NCBI GenBank assembly: GCA_018812885.1
Contig: JAHJCW010000278.1
Coordinates: forward strand, 1-6,088
Direction of reading: 5' to 3'
DNA length: 6,088 bases
From: a bacterium
GTDB lineage: Bacteria; Fidelibacterota; Marinisomatia; Marinisomatales; JAHJCW01
Shown: piece by piece, positions 1 to 5,253 of the stretch
Layout: every line of letters starts with the position of its first letter
How positions within the stretch are numbered: position 1 is the stretch's first letter
Notes under the pieces: generated by a model
The model's database searches: none
Told to the model about the DNA's origin: nothing
Seen by the model: the letters and a program-made list of their open reading frames with translations, nothing else
Position numbers and translations under genes: made by a program

Positions 1-387
1 ATGACAGCTTTACGTCATCAGAAAATAGCAAATATTGCTAATGATTATCCTCCGACAAAAGTATTTGGAAAAGATAAAGGCGATATGTTGATTTTAACTT
101 GGGGAAGTAGTTTTGGTCCGGGACGAGTTGCTGCCGAAAGGTTGCATAAAGAAGATCTTAAAGTAAGCCATGTCCATTTACGTTATATGAATCCATTACC
201 AATTGACCTCGGTGGAATTCTTAAAAAGTTTAAGCATATGCTGATACCTGAGGTCAATATGGGCCAGCTTCGAACAATAATCAGAGCTCAATATTTAGTG
301 GATGCCAAGGGACTTAATTTAGTTAGGGGTCGCCCAATCCGCGCTAGTATGATTGTCAACAGTGTTAAGAAAATTTTAGGTATATAG
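1..387 (+). CDS. korA: 2-oxoacid:ferredoxin oxidoreductase alpha subunit, C-terminal part (5' end outside window)
   Basis: This is the last 128 codons of the alpha subunit of a 2-oxoacid:acceptor oxidoreductase, most likely 2-oxoglutarate:ferredoxin oxidoreductase. With the beta subunit it oxidatively decarboxylates 2-oxoglutarate to succinyl-CoA and reduces ferredoxin, or runs in reverse. The visible part covers the C-terminal PFOR domain II, from about residue 26 (start of the segment containing LTWGSSFGP) to about residue 110 (PEVNMGQL and RGRPIRAS, typical of KorA tails). The opening segment TALRHQKIANIA followed by PP and FG matches the family's internal linker before domain II, so the ATG at base 1 is very probably an internal methionine. 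Full KorA proteins of the gamma-alpha fused type are around 600 residues. The stop codon abuts the korB start. Related pyruvate or branched-chain oxidoreductases are possible. The family is certain, the substrate less so. Confidence 0.9.
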   Translation: MTALRHQKIANIANDYPPTKVFGKDKGDMLILTWGSSFGPGRVAAERLHKEDLKVSHVHLRYMNPLPIDLGGILKKFKHMLIPEVNMGQLRTIIRAQYLVDAKGLNLVRGRPIRASMIVNSVKKILGI

Positions 388-1419
388 ATGTCCGATATTA
401 AAACAATTAAACCTTTAGATTTAAGTCGCATGGATTTTGTTACTGACCAAACTGTAAAATGGTGTCCGGGTTGTGGTGACTATTCTATACTTAAACAAGC
501 CCAACGGGTCTTACCCGATTTGGGTGTACCAAGAGAAAATTTCTTATTTATTAGTGGTATAGGTTGTTCCAGTAGATTTCCGTATTATATGAATACTTAC
601 GGTTTTCACACTATTCATGGACGAGCAGCTGCCATCGCATCAGGAGCGAAGCTCGCTAATCCCAAATTATCCGTTTGGGTCGTTACTGGTGACGGCGATG
701 CTTTATCAATTGGTGGTAATCATACAATTCATTTGTTGCGTAGAAATCTTGATATTAACATTTTATTATTTAATAATAGAATTTATGGTCTGACAAAAGG
801 CCAATATTCACCTACTTCTGAATTAGGCAAAGTAACCAAATCAACGCCGATGGGTTCTTTGGATCGACCGTTCAATCCAACGTCTTTAGCGTTAGGTTCT
901 CAAGCCACTTTTGTCGCGCGTACTATTGACCGCAATCCAAAACATATTCAATCTATTTTAAAGAGTGCTTATGAACACAAAGGTACTTCATTTGTTGAAA
1001 TATATCAAAATTGCAATATATTTAATGATGGTGCTTATGAAAATTTGACAAACAAAGCAATGGCTTCTGATAACATTATAGAATTGGAACATGGTCAGCC
1101 AATGCTATTTGGTAAAAATCATAATTTTGGAATACATCTTGATAGTAACATTCCTAAAATCATTGATCTCGATAAGGATGATAATGTAAGCATTGATGAT
1201 GTGCTTATCCATGATGCTAAAGATATTGTTATTGCATCAATGTTAAGTGCGTTTACCTATGATGAGCATTTCCCAACACCAATCGGTATTATTTATGCTG
1301 TTGATGCACCAATCTATGAAGTTTTACTGCAAGATCAAATTAATTTGGCAATAGAAAAACAAGGAAAAGGCGATATCGAAGCACTTCTCAATTCCGGAAA
1401 TACCTGGGAAGTAAAATAA
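388..1419 (+). CDS. korB: 2-oxoglutarate:ferredoxin oxidoreductase beta subunit (TPP-binding)
   Basis: Complete 343-residue beta subunit, the usual length for KorB. It carries thiamine diphosphate and a [4Fe-4S] cluster and catalyses decarboxylation of the 2-oxoacid with the alpha subunit in the cytoplasm. The cluster motif CPGCGDY is at residues 26-32 (Cys26, Cys29). A further Cys lies in GIGCSSRFP (Cys60), and Cys209 in QNCN fits the fourth ligand. The TPP/Mg motif starts at GDGDALSIGGNH (101-112) and ends at the Asn pair 129-130, followed by RIYGLTKGQYSPTS. The C-terminal HGQPMLFG segment is typical of KorB rather than short pyruvate-type beta subunits. The ATG directly follows the korA TAG, and only a weak SD-like TTAGG lies upstream, so expression probably depends on translational coupling to korA. 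2-oxoglutarate is the most likely substrate. Other 2-oxoacids cannot be excluded. Confidence 0.95.
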   Translation: MSDIKTIKPLDLSRMDFVTDQTVKWCPGCGDYSILKQAQRVLPDLGVPRENFLFISGIGCSSRFPYYMNTYGFHTIHGRAAAIASGAKLANPKLSVWVVTGDGDALSIGGNHTIHLLRRNLDINILLFNNRIYGLTKGQYSPTSELGKVTKSTPMGSLDRPFNPTSLALGSQATFVARTIDRNPKHIQSILKSAYEHKGTSFVEIYQNCNIFNDGAYENLTNKAMASDNIIELEHGQPMLFGKNHNFGIHLDSNIPKIIDLDKDDNVSIDDVLIHDAKDIVIASMLSAFTYDEHFPTPIGIIYAVDAPIYEVLLQDQINLAIEKQGKGDIEALLNSGNTWEVK

Positions 1420-1430
1420 TTATTTTAATT

Positions 1431-1436
1431 GGAGTG
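1431..1436 (+). promoter_or_regulatory. ribosome binding site of the fumarase alpha gene
   Basis: GGAGTG, 4 nt before the ATG at 1441, in the 21-nt gap after the korB stop. It fixes the fumarase alpha start and shows that this gene can be initiated independently of korB. Confidence 0.75.
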
Positions 1437-1440
1437 AATT

Positions 1441-2328
1441 ATGAGTTTTAAATTAGATGTAGATCGTTTTCGTGATGCGGTAACTGAGCTAATTCGCAAA
1501 GCAGCTACGCAATTACCTGCCGATGTGACCCAAGCTATGGAAACTGCACGGGACAATGAAGAGAAGGGTCGTCCTGCAAAATCCGTATTGGATTATATGC
1601 TGAAAAATGCCGATGCTGCAAAAGACAATAGTACACCAATCTGTCAGGATACCGGTACATTAATATTTTTTGTCACAATTCCTGAAGGAGTATCCCTTAG
1701 GAAAATTGAGTCAGCAGTGACAGAAGCTGCTCGTTTAGCTACAAAAAAATCATATCTGCGACCAAATGCAGTTGATTCGGTAACCGGAAAGAATTCCGGT
1801 GACAATACCGGGATTATGGCACCATATTTCCATTATGATGAATGGGATGAGTCAACTATTAAGGTTGAACTAATGTTGAAAGGCGGCGGATGCGAAAACG
1901 TATCTGATCAATATAAATTACCGGATGGCCGACTAAAAGCCGGTCGCGATTTAGATGGTGTATATAAATGTATTATCGATGCGATCAACAAAGCTCAGGG
2001 ATTGGGATGTGCACCGGGTGTTGCCGGCATCGGCATCGGCGGTGATAGAGCATCGGGAATGGTTGTGGCCAAAAAACAGCTTTTCCGCAAATTAAATGAC
2101 ACAAATTCCGACCCGGAATTGGCAAAGTTGGAAAGCCGATTATATACTGATCTTAATAAATTAGGAATCGGTCCAATGGGATTCGGTGGTTTAACAACGG
2201 TATTAGGAGTGAAAGTCGGGGCAGCACATCGGTTACCGGCATCATTTTTTGTGTCACTTGCCTACTCCTGTTGGGCTGATAGGCGCTGTTCCATGCATTT
2301 TACAGAAAGTGAGGTAAGCTATGATTAA
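1441..2328 (+). CDS. fumA: class I fumarate hydratase, alpha subunit (N-terminal [4Fe-4S] half)
   Basis: 295-residue alpha subunit of a two-subunit class I fumarase, which reversibly hydrates fumarate to L-malate using an oxygen-labile [4Fe-4S] cluster. The three expected cluster cysteines are present: Cys68 in CQDTGT, Cys190 in GLGCAPGVAGIGIGGDR and Cys277 in YSCWADRR. Asp70 in CQDTGT corresponds to the catalytic acid/base Asp of the family. Other signatures are GKNSGDNTG (116-124), KGGGCEN (147-153), GPMGFGG (244-250) and AHRLPASFF (262-270). A good SD (GGAGTG, 1431-1436) precedes the ATG by 4 nt, and korB ends 21 nt upstream, so this is probably the same transcript. The gene overlaps the beta subunit gene by 8 nt. 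L(+)-tartrate dehydratase alpha (TtdA) is the same fold and cannot be excluded by sequence alone, but the TCA context favours fumarase. Confidence 0.93.
   Translation: MSFKLDVDRFRDAVTELIRKAATQLPADVTQAMETARDNEEKGRPAKSVLDYMLKNADAAKDNSTPICQDTGTLIFFVTIPEGVSLRKIESAVTEAARLATKKSYLRPNAVDSVTGKNSGDNTGIMAPYFHYDEWDESTIKVELMLKGGGCENVSDQYKLPDGRLKAGRDLDGVYKCIIDAINKAQGLGCAPGVAGIGIGGDRASGMVVAKKQLFRKLNDTNSDPELAKLESRLYTDLNKLGIGPMGFGGLTTVLGVKVGAAHRLPASFFVSLAYSCWADRRCSMHFTESEVSYD
2311..2315 (+). promoter_or_regulatory. ribosome binding site of the fumarase beta gene, inside the alpha coding region
   Basis: GAGGT lies 5 nt before the ATG at 2321 and is itself part of the alpha-subunit codons for Glu-Val. It supports the overlapping start and translational coupling between the two subunits. 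Confidence 0.7.
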
Positions 2329-2899
2329 AATTAATTTACCGGTCAGCGAAGCTGATATTCGAAAATTAAAAATGGGCGATGAAGTCTCTTTAAATGGTGT
2401 AATGTTAACCGGTAGAGATTCGGCGCATACCTGGTTATTAAATGATAAACCCGAGGAAGTCAGAGAATTATTAAAAGGCAGTGTAATTTATCATTGTGGA
2501 CCGGTTGTAAAAAAAGTGGGTGACGAATGGCATTTTGTTGCAGCAGGACCAACAACCTCAATTCGTGAAGAACCATACCAAGGCCCGGTTATTAAAGAAT
2601 ACGGAATTCGCGGTGTAATGGGCAAGGGTGGTATGGGAGAAAAAACTTTGAAAGCCCTCGGTGAGAATGGGGCGGTGTATTTCCATGCTGTTGGCGGTGC
2701 TGCTACTCTACAGGCGCAGGCTGTTAAAAAAGTTCATGGTGTATTAAAATTAGAGGAATTTGGTGTTCCCGAAGCACTTTGGATAATTGAAGTTGAAGAT
2801 TTCCAAGCCGTTGTAACGATGGATTCGCATGGGAATTCATTGCATAAAGAGATTAAAGCAGCTTCTGATAAAGTTGCAAATGAACTAATTGGAATATAA
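2321..2899 (+). CDS. fumB: class I fumarate hydratase, beta subunit (C-terminal half)
   Basis: 192-residue beta subunit that completes the fumarase active site with the alpha subunit. Its length is normal for the stand-alone C-terminal domain. Visible signatures are TGRDSAH (30-36), YHCGP (57-61), AAGPTTSIR (74-82, with Thr78 and Arg82 matching the substrate-site Thr and Arg of class I fumarases), GKGGMG (101-106), and FHAVGGAA around residue 120. The ATG lies inside the last codons of the alpha gene, in another frame. SD GAGGT (2311-2315) sits 5 nt upstream, so the two subunits are probably translationally coupled for 1:1 stoichiometry. It is the last gene of the + strand operon. A weak terminator-like hairpin covers its stop codon, and the next gene is convergent. 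A tartrate dehydratase beta subunit is the alternative. Confidence 0.93.
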   Translation: MIKINLPVSEADIRKLKMGDEVSLNGVMLTGRDSAHTWLLNDKPEEVRELLKGSVIYHCGPVVKKVGDEWHFVAAGPTTSIREEPYQGPVIKEYGIRGVMGKGGMGEKTLKALGENGAVYFHAVGGAATLQAQAVKKVHGVLKLEEFGVPEALWIIEVEDFQAVVTMDSHGNSLHKEIKAASDKVANELIGI

Positions 2900-2911
2900 T
2901 AGATTCCTTTT
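2891..2911 (+). terminator. weak intrinsic terminator candidate at the end of the kor-fum operon
   Basis: GGAAT (2891-2895) and ATTCC (2903-2907) can form a 5-bp stem with a 7-base loop containing the fumarase beta stop codon, followed by four T. The stem is short and the T-run minimal, so this is a weak call. No better hairpin was seen in the convergent junction 2900-3029. Confidence 0.3.
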
Positions 2912-3029
2912 GCAGTTTAATTTGTAAGTGTTGAAAAACATACGGTTGACCTACCGGAATCCAGAAACAAGGTGGAAGGATTTTTGGATAGTGCACGCTC
3001 AATTGTTAGAAAACAGACATTTCTTCAAT

Positions 3030-3584
3030 CTAGCGTTTAATCTTACCAATTAAGTACGGAATGTCTGCAATCCTATCTCCAATAAGAATGTCATCAAACG
3101 GTTCGTGTAATTCCCAATACCGAGTATCCATTGAAGTTCCAGAGAAAATCAGACGTCCGCGCCAAGTTTTGATGTAGCCAAGATCACCAGCTTGATTAAA
3201 AATTTTGGTTGTATTATAGCCACAATCAAAAATAATGTCATCATAAAGTACACGGTTGTCTGTCAAGTTTCTCGGTGGATATGGAATCCAGGTGCTCCCG
3301 TAGCTCTGCCAATGTCTATACTTGTCCCTCGCGTCAGTCACTAAAGACCCTAATCGCCTGGATCCCTCTTCAGTTTGCAATTCTTTAATTGGAGTGTCAG
3401 TAATCGCGTGGTAAACCTTTGTTGCAGCGTTTGCCACTTCTAATTGAGTGTCAAGTCCCGAAGGGAAACTTGTTTTCCAAGCTTCATATTGGCGACCCCA
3501 CGTACTCTGTGGCATAAAAACACAGCTTGAGGAAAAAAGGATAATGATGAAAGATAAAATAACATTTACAAAAGATTTTAGCAT
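3030..3584 (-). CDS. predicted lipoprotein of unknown function
   Basis: I do not recognise the family. From the chosen start the product has 184 residues. It begins with Met-Leu-Lys, a hydrophobic stretch (VNVILSFIIILF) and then SSSC, which reads as a lipoprotein signal peptide with the lipidated Cys at residue 21. The lipobox is loose because Ser, not Leu, occupies the -3 position. The mature part is soluble-looking, rich in aromatic and charged residues, and has one further Cys (in FDCGYN). The tail DILIGDRIADIPYLIGKIK looks beta-rich. An in-frame ATG lies four codons upstream (3594-3596), giving 188 residues. The downstream ATG is preferred because GGAG sits 6 nt before it, and that GGAG overlaps the upstream ATG. 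The gene is monocistronic, convergent with the fumarase operon, and has promoter-like sequences upstream. Export to the cell envelope is inferred only from the N-terminus. Confidence 0.72.
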   Translation of the reverse strand: MLKSFVNVILSFIIILFSSSCVFMPQSTWGRQYEAWKTSFPSGLDTQLEVANAATKVYHAITDTPIKELQTEEGSRRLGSLVTDARDKYRHWQSYGSTWIPYPPRNLTDNRVLYDDIIFDCGYNTTKIFNQAGDLGYIKTWRGRLIFSGTSMDTRYWELHEPFDDILIGDRIADIPYLIGKIKR

Positions 3585-3594
3585 AGATTTCTCC
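3582..3594 (-). promoter_or_regulatory. ribosome binding site that decides the lipoprotein start
   Basis: On the - strand the sequence reads ATGGAGAAATCTATG. The GGAG (3591-3594) is at ideal distance (6 nt) from the second ATG (3582-3584). The first ATG (3594-3596) has only an A-rich AAAGAAAAA upstream and no real SD. The second ATG is therefore the better start. Confidence 0.65.
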
Positions 3595-3602
3595 ATTTTT
3601 TC

Positions 3603-3631
3603 TTTATAGCTATTACAAATTAGTATTGCAA
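3603..3631 (-). promoter_or_regulatory. sigma70-like promoter candidate upstream of the lipoprotein gene (proximal)
   Basis: On the - strand, TTGCAA (3626-3631) is followed after exactly 17 nt by TATAAA (3603-3608). Initiation about 7 nt downstream would place the mRNA 5' end near the upstream ATG, leaving only the GGAG and a very short leader before the preferred start. It overlaps the distal candidate by one base, and at most one of the two need be real. Confidence 0.3.
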
Positions 3632-3659
3632 ATATAACTTATTATCAGGGATTATTCAA
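3631..3659 (-). promoter_or_regulatory. sigma70-like promoter candidate upstream of the lipoprotein gene (distal)
   Basis: On the - strand, TTGAAT (3654-3659) is followed after exactly 17 nt by TATATT (3631-3636). It would leave a leader of roughly 40 nt before the preferred ATG at 3584. The -35-like box lies inside the 16-bp palindrome at 3653-3668. In AT-rich DNA such matches arise by chance, so confidence is limited. Confidence 0.35.
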
Positions 3660-3668
3660 GATTGAATA
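3653..3668. promoter_or_regulatory. 16-bp palindrome overlapping a -35-like box, possible operator
   Basis: TATTCAAGATTGAATA consists of perfect 7-bp arms around a GA centre. It overlaps the distal -35-like element of the lipoprotein gene, a position where a dimeric repressor or activator could bind. The half-site TATTCAAG recurs at 3789-3796. No regulator gene is present in the window to pair with it. Confidence 0.3.
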
Positions 3669-3880
3669 GGCTGCATTGGTGTTAGAAGCCCGCTGAATTA
3701 ATTTGTGACCCGTAACAATATTTTAATTATAAAATCGATATTTTTTAGATTCCATATTAAACTTCGACAATTTGTAATGGATTCCATCTATTCAAGCTGG
3801 ATGCCATTTTCGTTAACAGTTACAGTGTGGGGTTCTCTTGTTATCCTGCAAGAATAAATAAAAAACCAAAATAAGTATAA

Positions 3881-4570
3881 TTAAATTGTTTTATCTTCTA
3901 ATTCTAATAATTTTTTATCTCGTTTTATTCTCCAGCTCCATATTATTAATTCGTGAAATATTATAGTGAGAATGCATAATATATATGCAAAATAAAAATA
4001 GTTATTATTATTTGTTAATGACGATAAAATTAGTAACGCTAAAGATGATAACAACAAAAAAATCATCAGAAAATCTAGGATACTAAAAGGACGATAAATA
4101 TAATACTCTAAAATTATTTTTTGCCCTTTATTATTTTCTTCTTTGGGATCATTATATATTTTTAATGATTTATAATGAACTATATAGTATGCAATAGTGG
4201 TTATAACAGCATTGATTATTACAACGATTAAATAAAATAATAACTTATCAGAAGTAGCTAGCAGCACGCCACACAAAATAGTTATTAATAAACAATTTAA
4301 AAATGTACCAAAATTTAATCTTTTCAGCTTATCAGTGTTAATATGATCTTCAAAAATTTGTAATTCTTTCTGGTCAAAGTATATCCAAGCTATAAACCAA
4401 AAAAATGTGACTACAAAAAGAGCGATTGAAAGAATTCCATGAAAGATATCTTCTTTAAGTAATTTATCGTATTTATCGAGTGACAAGAGAGCTAAAGTAA
4501 CAGCGATAATAATACTAACACCAAATTGAAAAAATTGCCGCAATGATTCAATGTAAGTTTTTTTTACCAT
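3881..4570 (-). CDS. six-helix integral membrane protein of unknown function
   Basis: Family not recognised. The 229-residue product has six probable transmembrane segments at about residues 13-31, 43-65, 88-106, 110-133, 164-185 and 191-213. Short loops are rich in Lys, Asp and Glu: 32-42, a charged loop at 66-87 (FDQKELQIFEDH), and the longest at 134-163, containing NDPKEENNKGQK. The C-terminal tail RIKRDKKLLELED is strongly charged. By the positive-inside rule the N-terminus (VKKTY) and the tail probably both face the cytoplasm. No catalytic or transporter motif is visible. The start is supported by SD AAGGA 7 nt upstream, in the 13-nt gap after the preceding gene's stop, so the two are probably co-transcribed. 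The gene is very AT-rich, with many Asn, Ile and Lys codons ending in A or T, unlike the kor-fum genes. Confidence 0.8.
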   Translation of the reverse strand: MVKKTYIESLRQFFQFGVSIIIAVTLALLSLDKYDKLLKEDIFHGILSIALFVVTFFWFIAWIYFDQKELQIFEDHINTDKLKRLNFGTFLNCLLITILCGVLLATSDKLLFYLIVVIINAVITTIAYYIVHYKSLKIYNDPKEENNKGQKIILEYYIYRPFSILDFLMIFLLLSSLALLILSSLTNNNNYFYFAYILCILTIIFHELIIWSWRIKRDKKLLELEDKTI

Positions 4571-4583
4571 TTCTGATTCCTTA

Positions 4584-5168
4584 TTAGTTAAATATTTTAT
4601 AACTCAAAGAAAAAAGAAAAACAAAAAAAATAGAAATTATTATAAAAAACGATCCTTCCGAGAAAGATTTAAGAAAAGGTTCTTTTCTAAATATAGAAGG
4701 GGTACATCTTATTAGGAGGGTTATGAAAAAACCAAAATAATAATCAACAGGGATACCAAGAAACCAATGAGAAAACCACCAAATATTTTCACTACTATAT
4801 TTGCTCAACCCGAAATAAGGATTAATGACAAACCAGAGGAAATCCCAAATTGTAGAAAGCAATGCATAGCTAGCAAAAGTTTTTGCTTCAAATATAATAG
4901 ACCACTTTCTAAAAATTAGGGGCCAATGAAAAAATGATAACAATATTAAATTTAAAGAAACATGATAACCTGTTACAGGACGACCACCAAATATCCATGT
5001 AATATTAGGATTGGTGGATTTCCAAGTAGGTAAAGAACTCGCCCAACCATTGGGTCCTTCAATTTGTACTTCATAATATGCTAAAATAACAGCAATAATA
5101 AATAAAAAAATAGAAATAGGTAAAGATGAGTAAAATGCGTTTTTAATACTAAAATCTTTTGTATACAT
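4584..5168 (-). CDS. conserved-looking multi-pass membrane protein with GGRP-TGYH and DFLWF-NP motifs
   Basis: 194-residue membrane protein. Probable transmembrane segments lie at about residues 12-32, 69-87, 96-117, 136-157 and 172-190. Between helices 1 and 2 is a polar segment with EGPNGWA (37-43), LPTW (46-49) and GGRPVTGYH (61-69). Helix 3 carries DFLWFVINPYFG (109-120), followed by the Trp-rich WW..HWFLGIPVDYY (130-144). From memory, small bacterial membrane proteins with the order EG-NGWA, LPTW, GGRP-TGYH, FLWF-NP, W-H exist as an unnamed family, but I know no established function. The clustered Glu33, Glu37, His69, His81, Asp109, His134 and Asp142 near membrane boundaries could form a metal or substrate site, which is inference. 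The start is supported by AGGG 8 nt upstream. It is the first gene of a probable pair with the six-helix protein downstream, 13 nt apart. Its AT-richness matches its neighbours. Confidence 0.82.
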   Translation of the reverse strand: MYTKDFSIKNAFYSSLPISIFLFIIAVILAYYEVQIEGPNGWASSLPTWKSTNPNITWIFGGRPVTGYHVSLNLILLSFFHWPLIFRKWSIIFEAKTFASYALLSTIWDFLWFVINPYFGLSKYSSENIWWFSHWFLGIPVDYYFGFFITLLIRCTPSIFRKEPFLKSFSEGSFFIIISIFFVFLFSLSYKIFN

Positions 5169-5215
5169 GATTTTTCCCTATTTGGCCAATTATTCATTCT
5201 GATTTAAAAGCCTAA

Positions 5216-5245
5216 CTAATAATTATATCGTATTATCATAGTCAA
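5216..5245 (-). promoter_or_regulatory. weak promoter candidate upstream of the membrane-protein pair
   Basis: In the 85-nt gap before the 194-residue protein, the - strand has TTGACT (5240-5245) and, 18 nt later, TATTAG (5216-5221). A better -10 match, TATAAT (5222-5227), lies only 12 nt from TTGACT. The gap is almost entirely A and T, so chance matches are expected. The pair may equally be read through from the gene upstream, since no terminator hairpin is seen in the gap. Confidence 0.22.
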
Positions 5246-5253
5246 AAATAATA

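Larger units (their letters stand above)
3585..3880. other. 296-nt gene-free stretch between the lipoprotein and membrane-protein genes
   Basis: The right side follows the stop codon of the 229-residue membrane protein, and the left side is the upstream region of the lipoprotein gene. It holds the promoter-like boxes and the palindrome listed separately, two copies of GATTCCAT (3748-3755 and 3780-3787), a short inverted repeat ATGGA-T-TCCAT (3777-3787), and an AT-only palindrome ATTTTAATTATAAAAT (3720-3735) with a T6 run shortly after it on the + strand. I see no GC-rich intrinsic terminator for the membrane-protein gene and no RNA gene. Short open frames exist near 3777-3880 but have no convincing ribosome binding site. 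Confidence 0.5.

Noticed and set aside
1..3. ATG at base 1 as the true start of the first gene.
   Set aside because: The product begins in the middle of a KorA alpha subunit, just before domain II, and family members are several hundred residues longer. The gene is cut by the window edge.
2954..2979. AATCC...GGATT inverted repeat with following T-rich bases in the convergent junction, considered as a + strand terminator.
   Set aside because: The loop is about 15 bases, the stem 5 bp plus wobbles, and the T-run is part of the stem. The CCGGAATCCAG string also lacks the second arm of known dispersed palindromic repeats.
3594..3596. Upstream ATG giving a 188-residue lipoprotein.
   Set aside because: No SD lies upstream of it. 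The GGAG that overlaps it is ideally placed for the ATG four codons later, which also gives a cleaner signal peptide.
3720..3746. AT-only palindrome followed by T6, considered as a terminator.
   Set aside because: The stem has no G-C pairs and would be unstable. The T-run is several bases away and on the strand opposite to the adjacent genes.
3838..3853. CTTG...CAAG inverted repeat near the end of the six-helix protein gene, considered as its terminator.
   Set aside because: Only a 4-bp stem, and the T-rich run on the - strand lies before the hairpin rather than after it.
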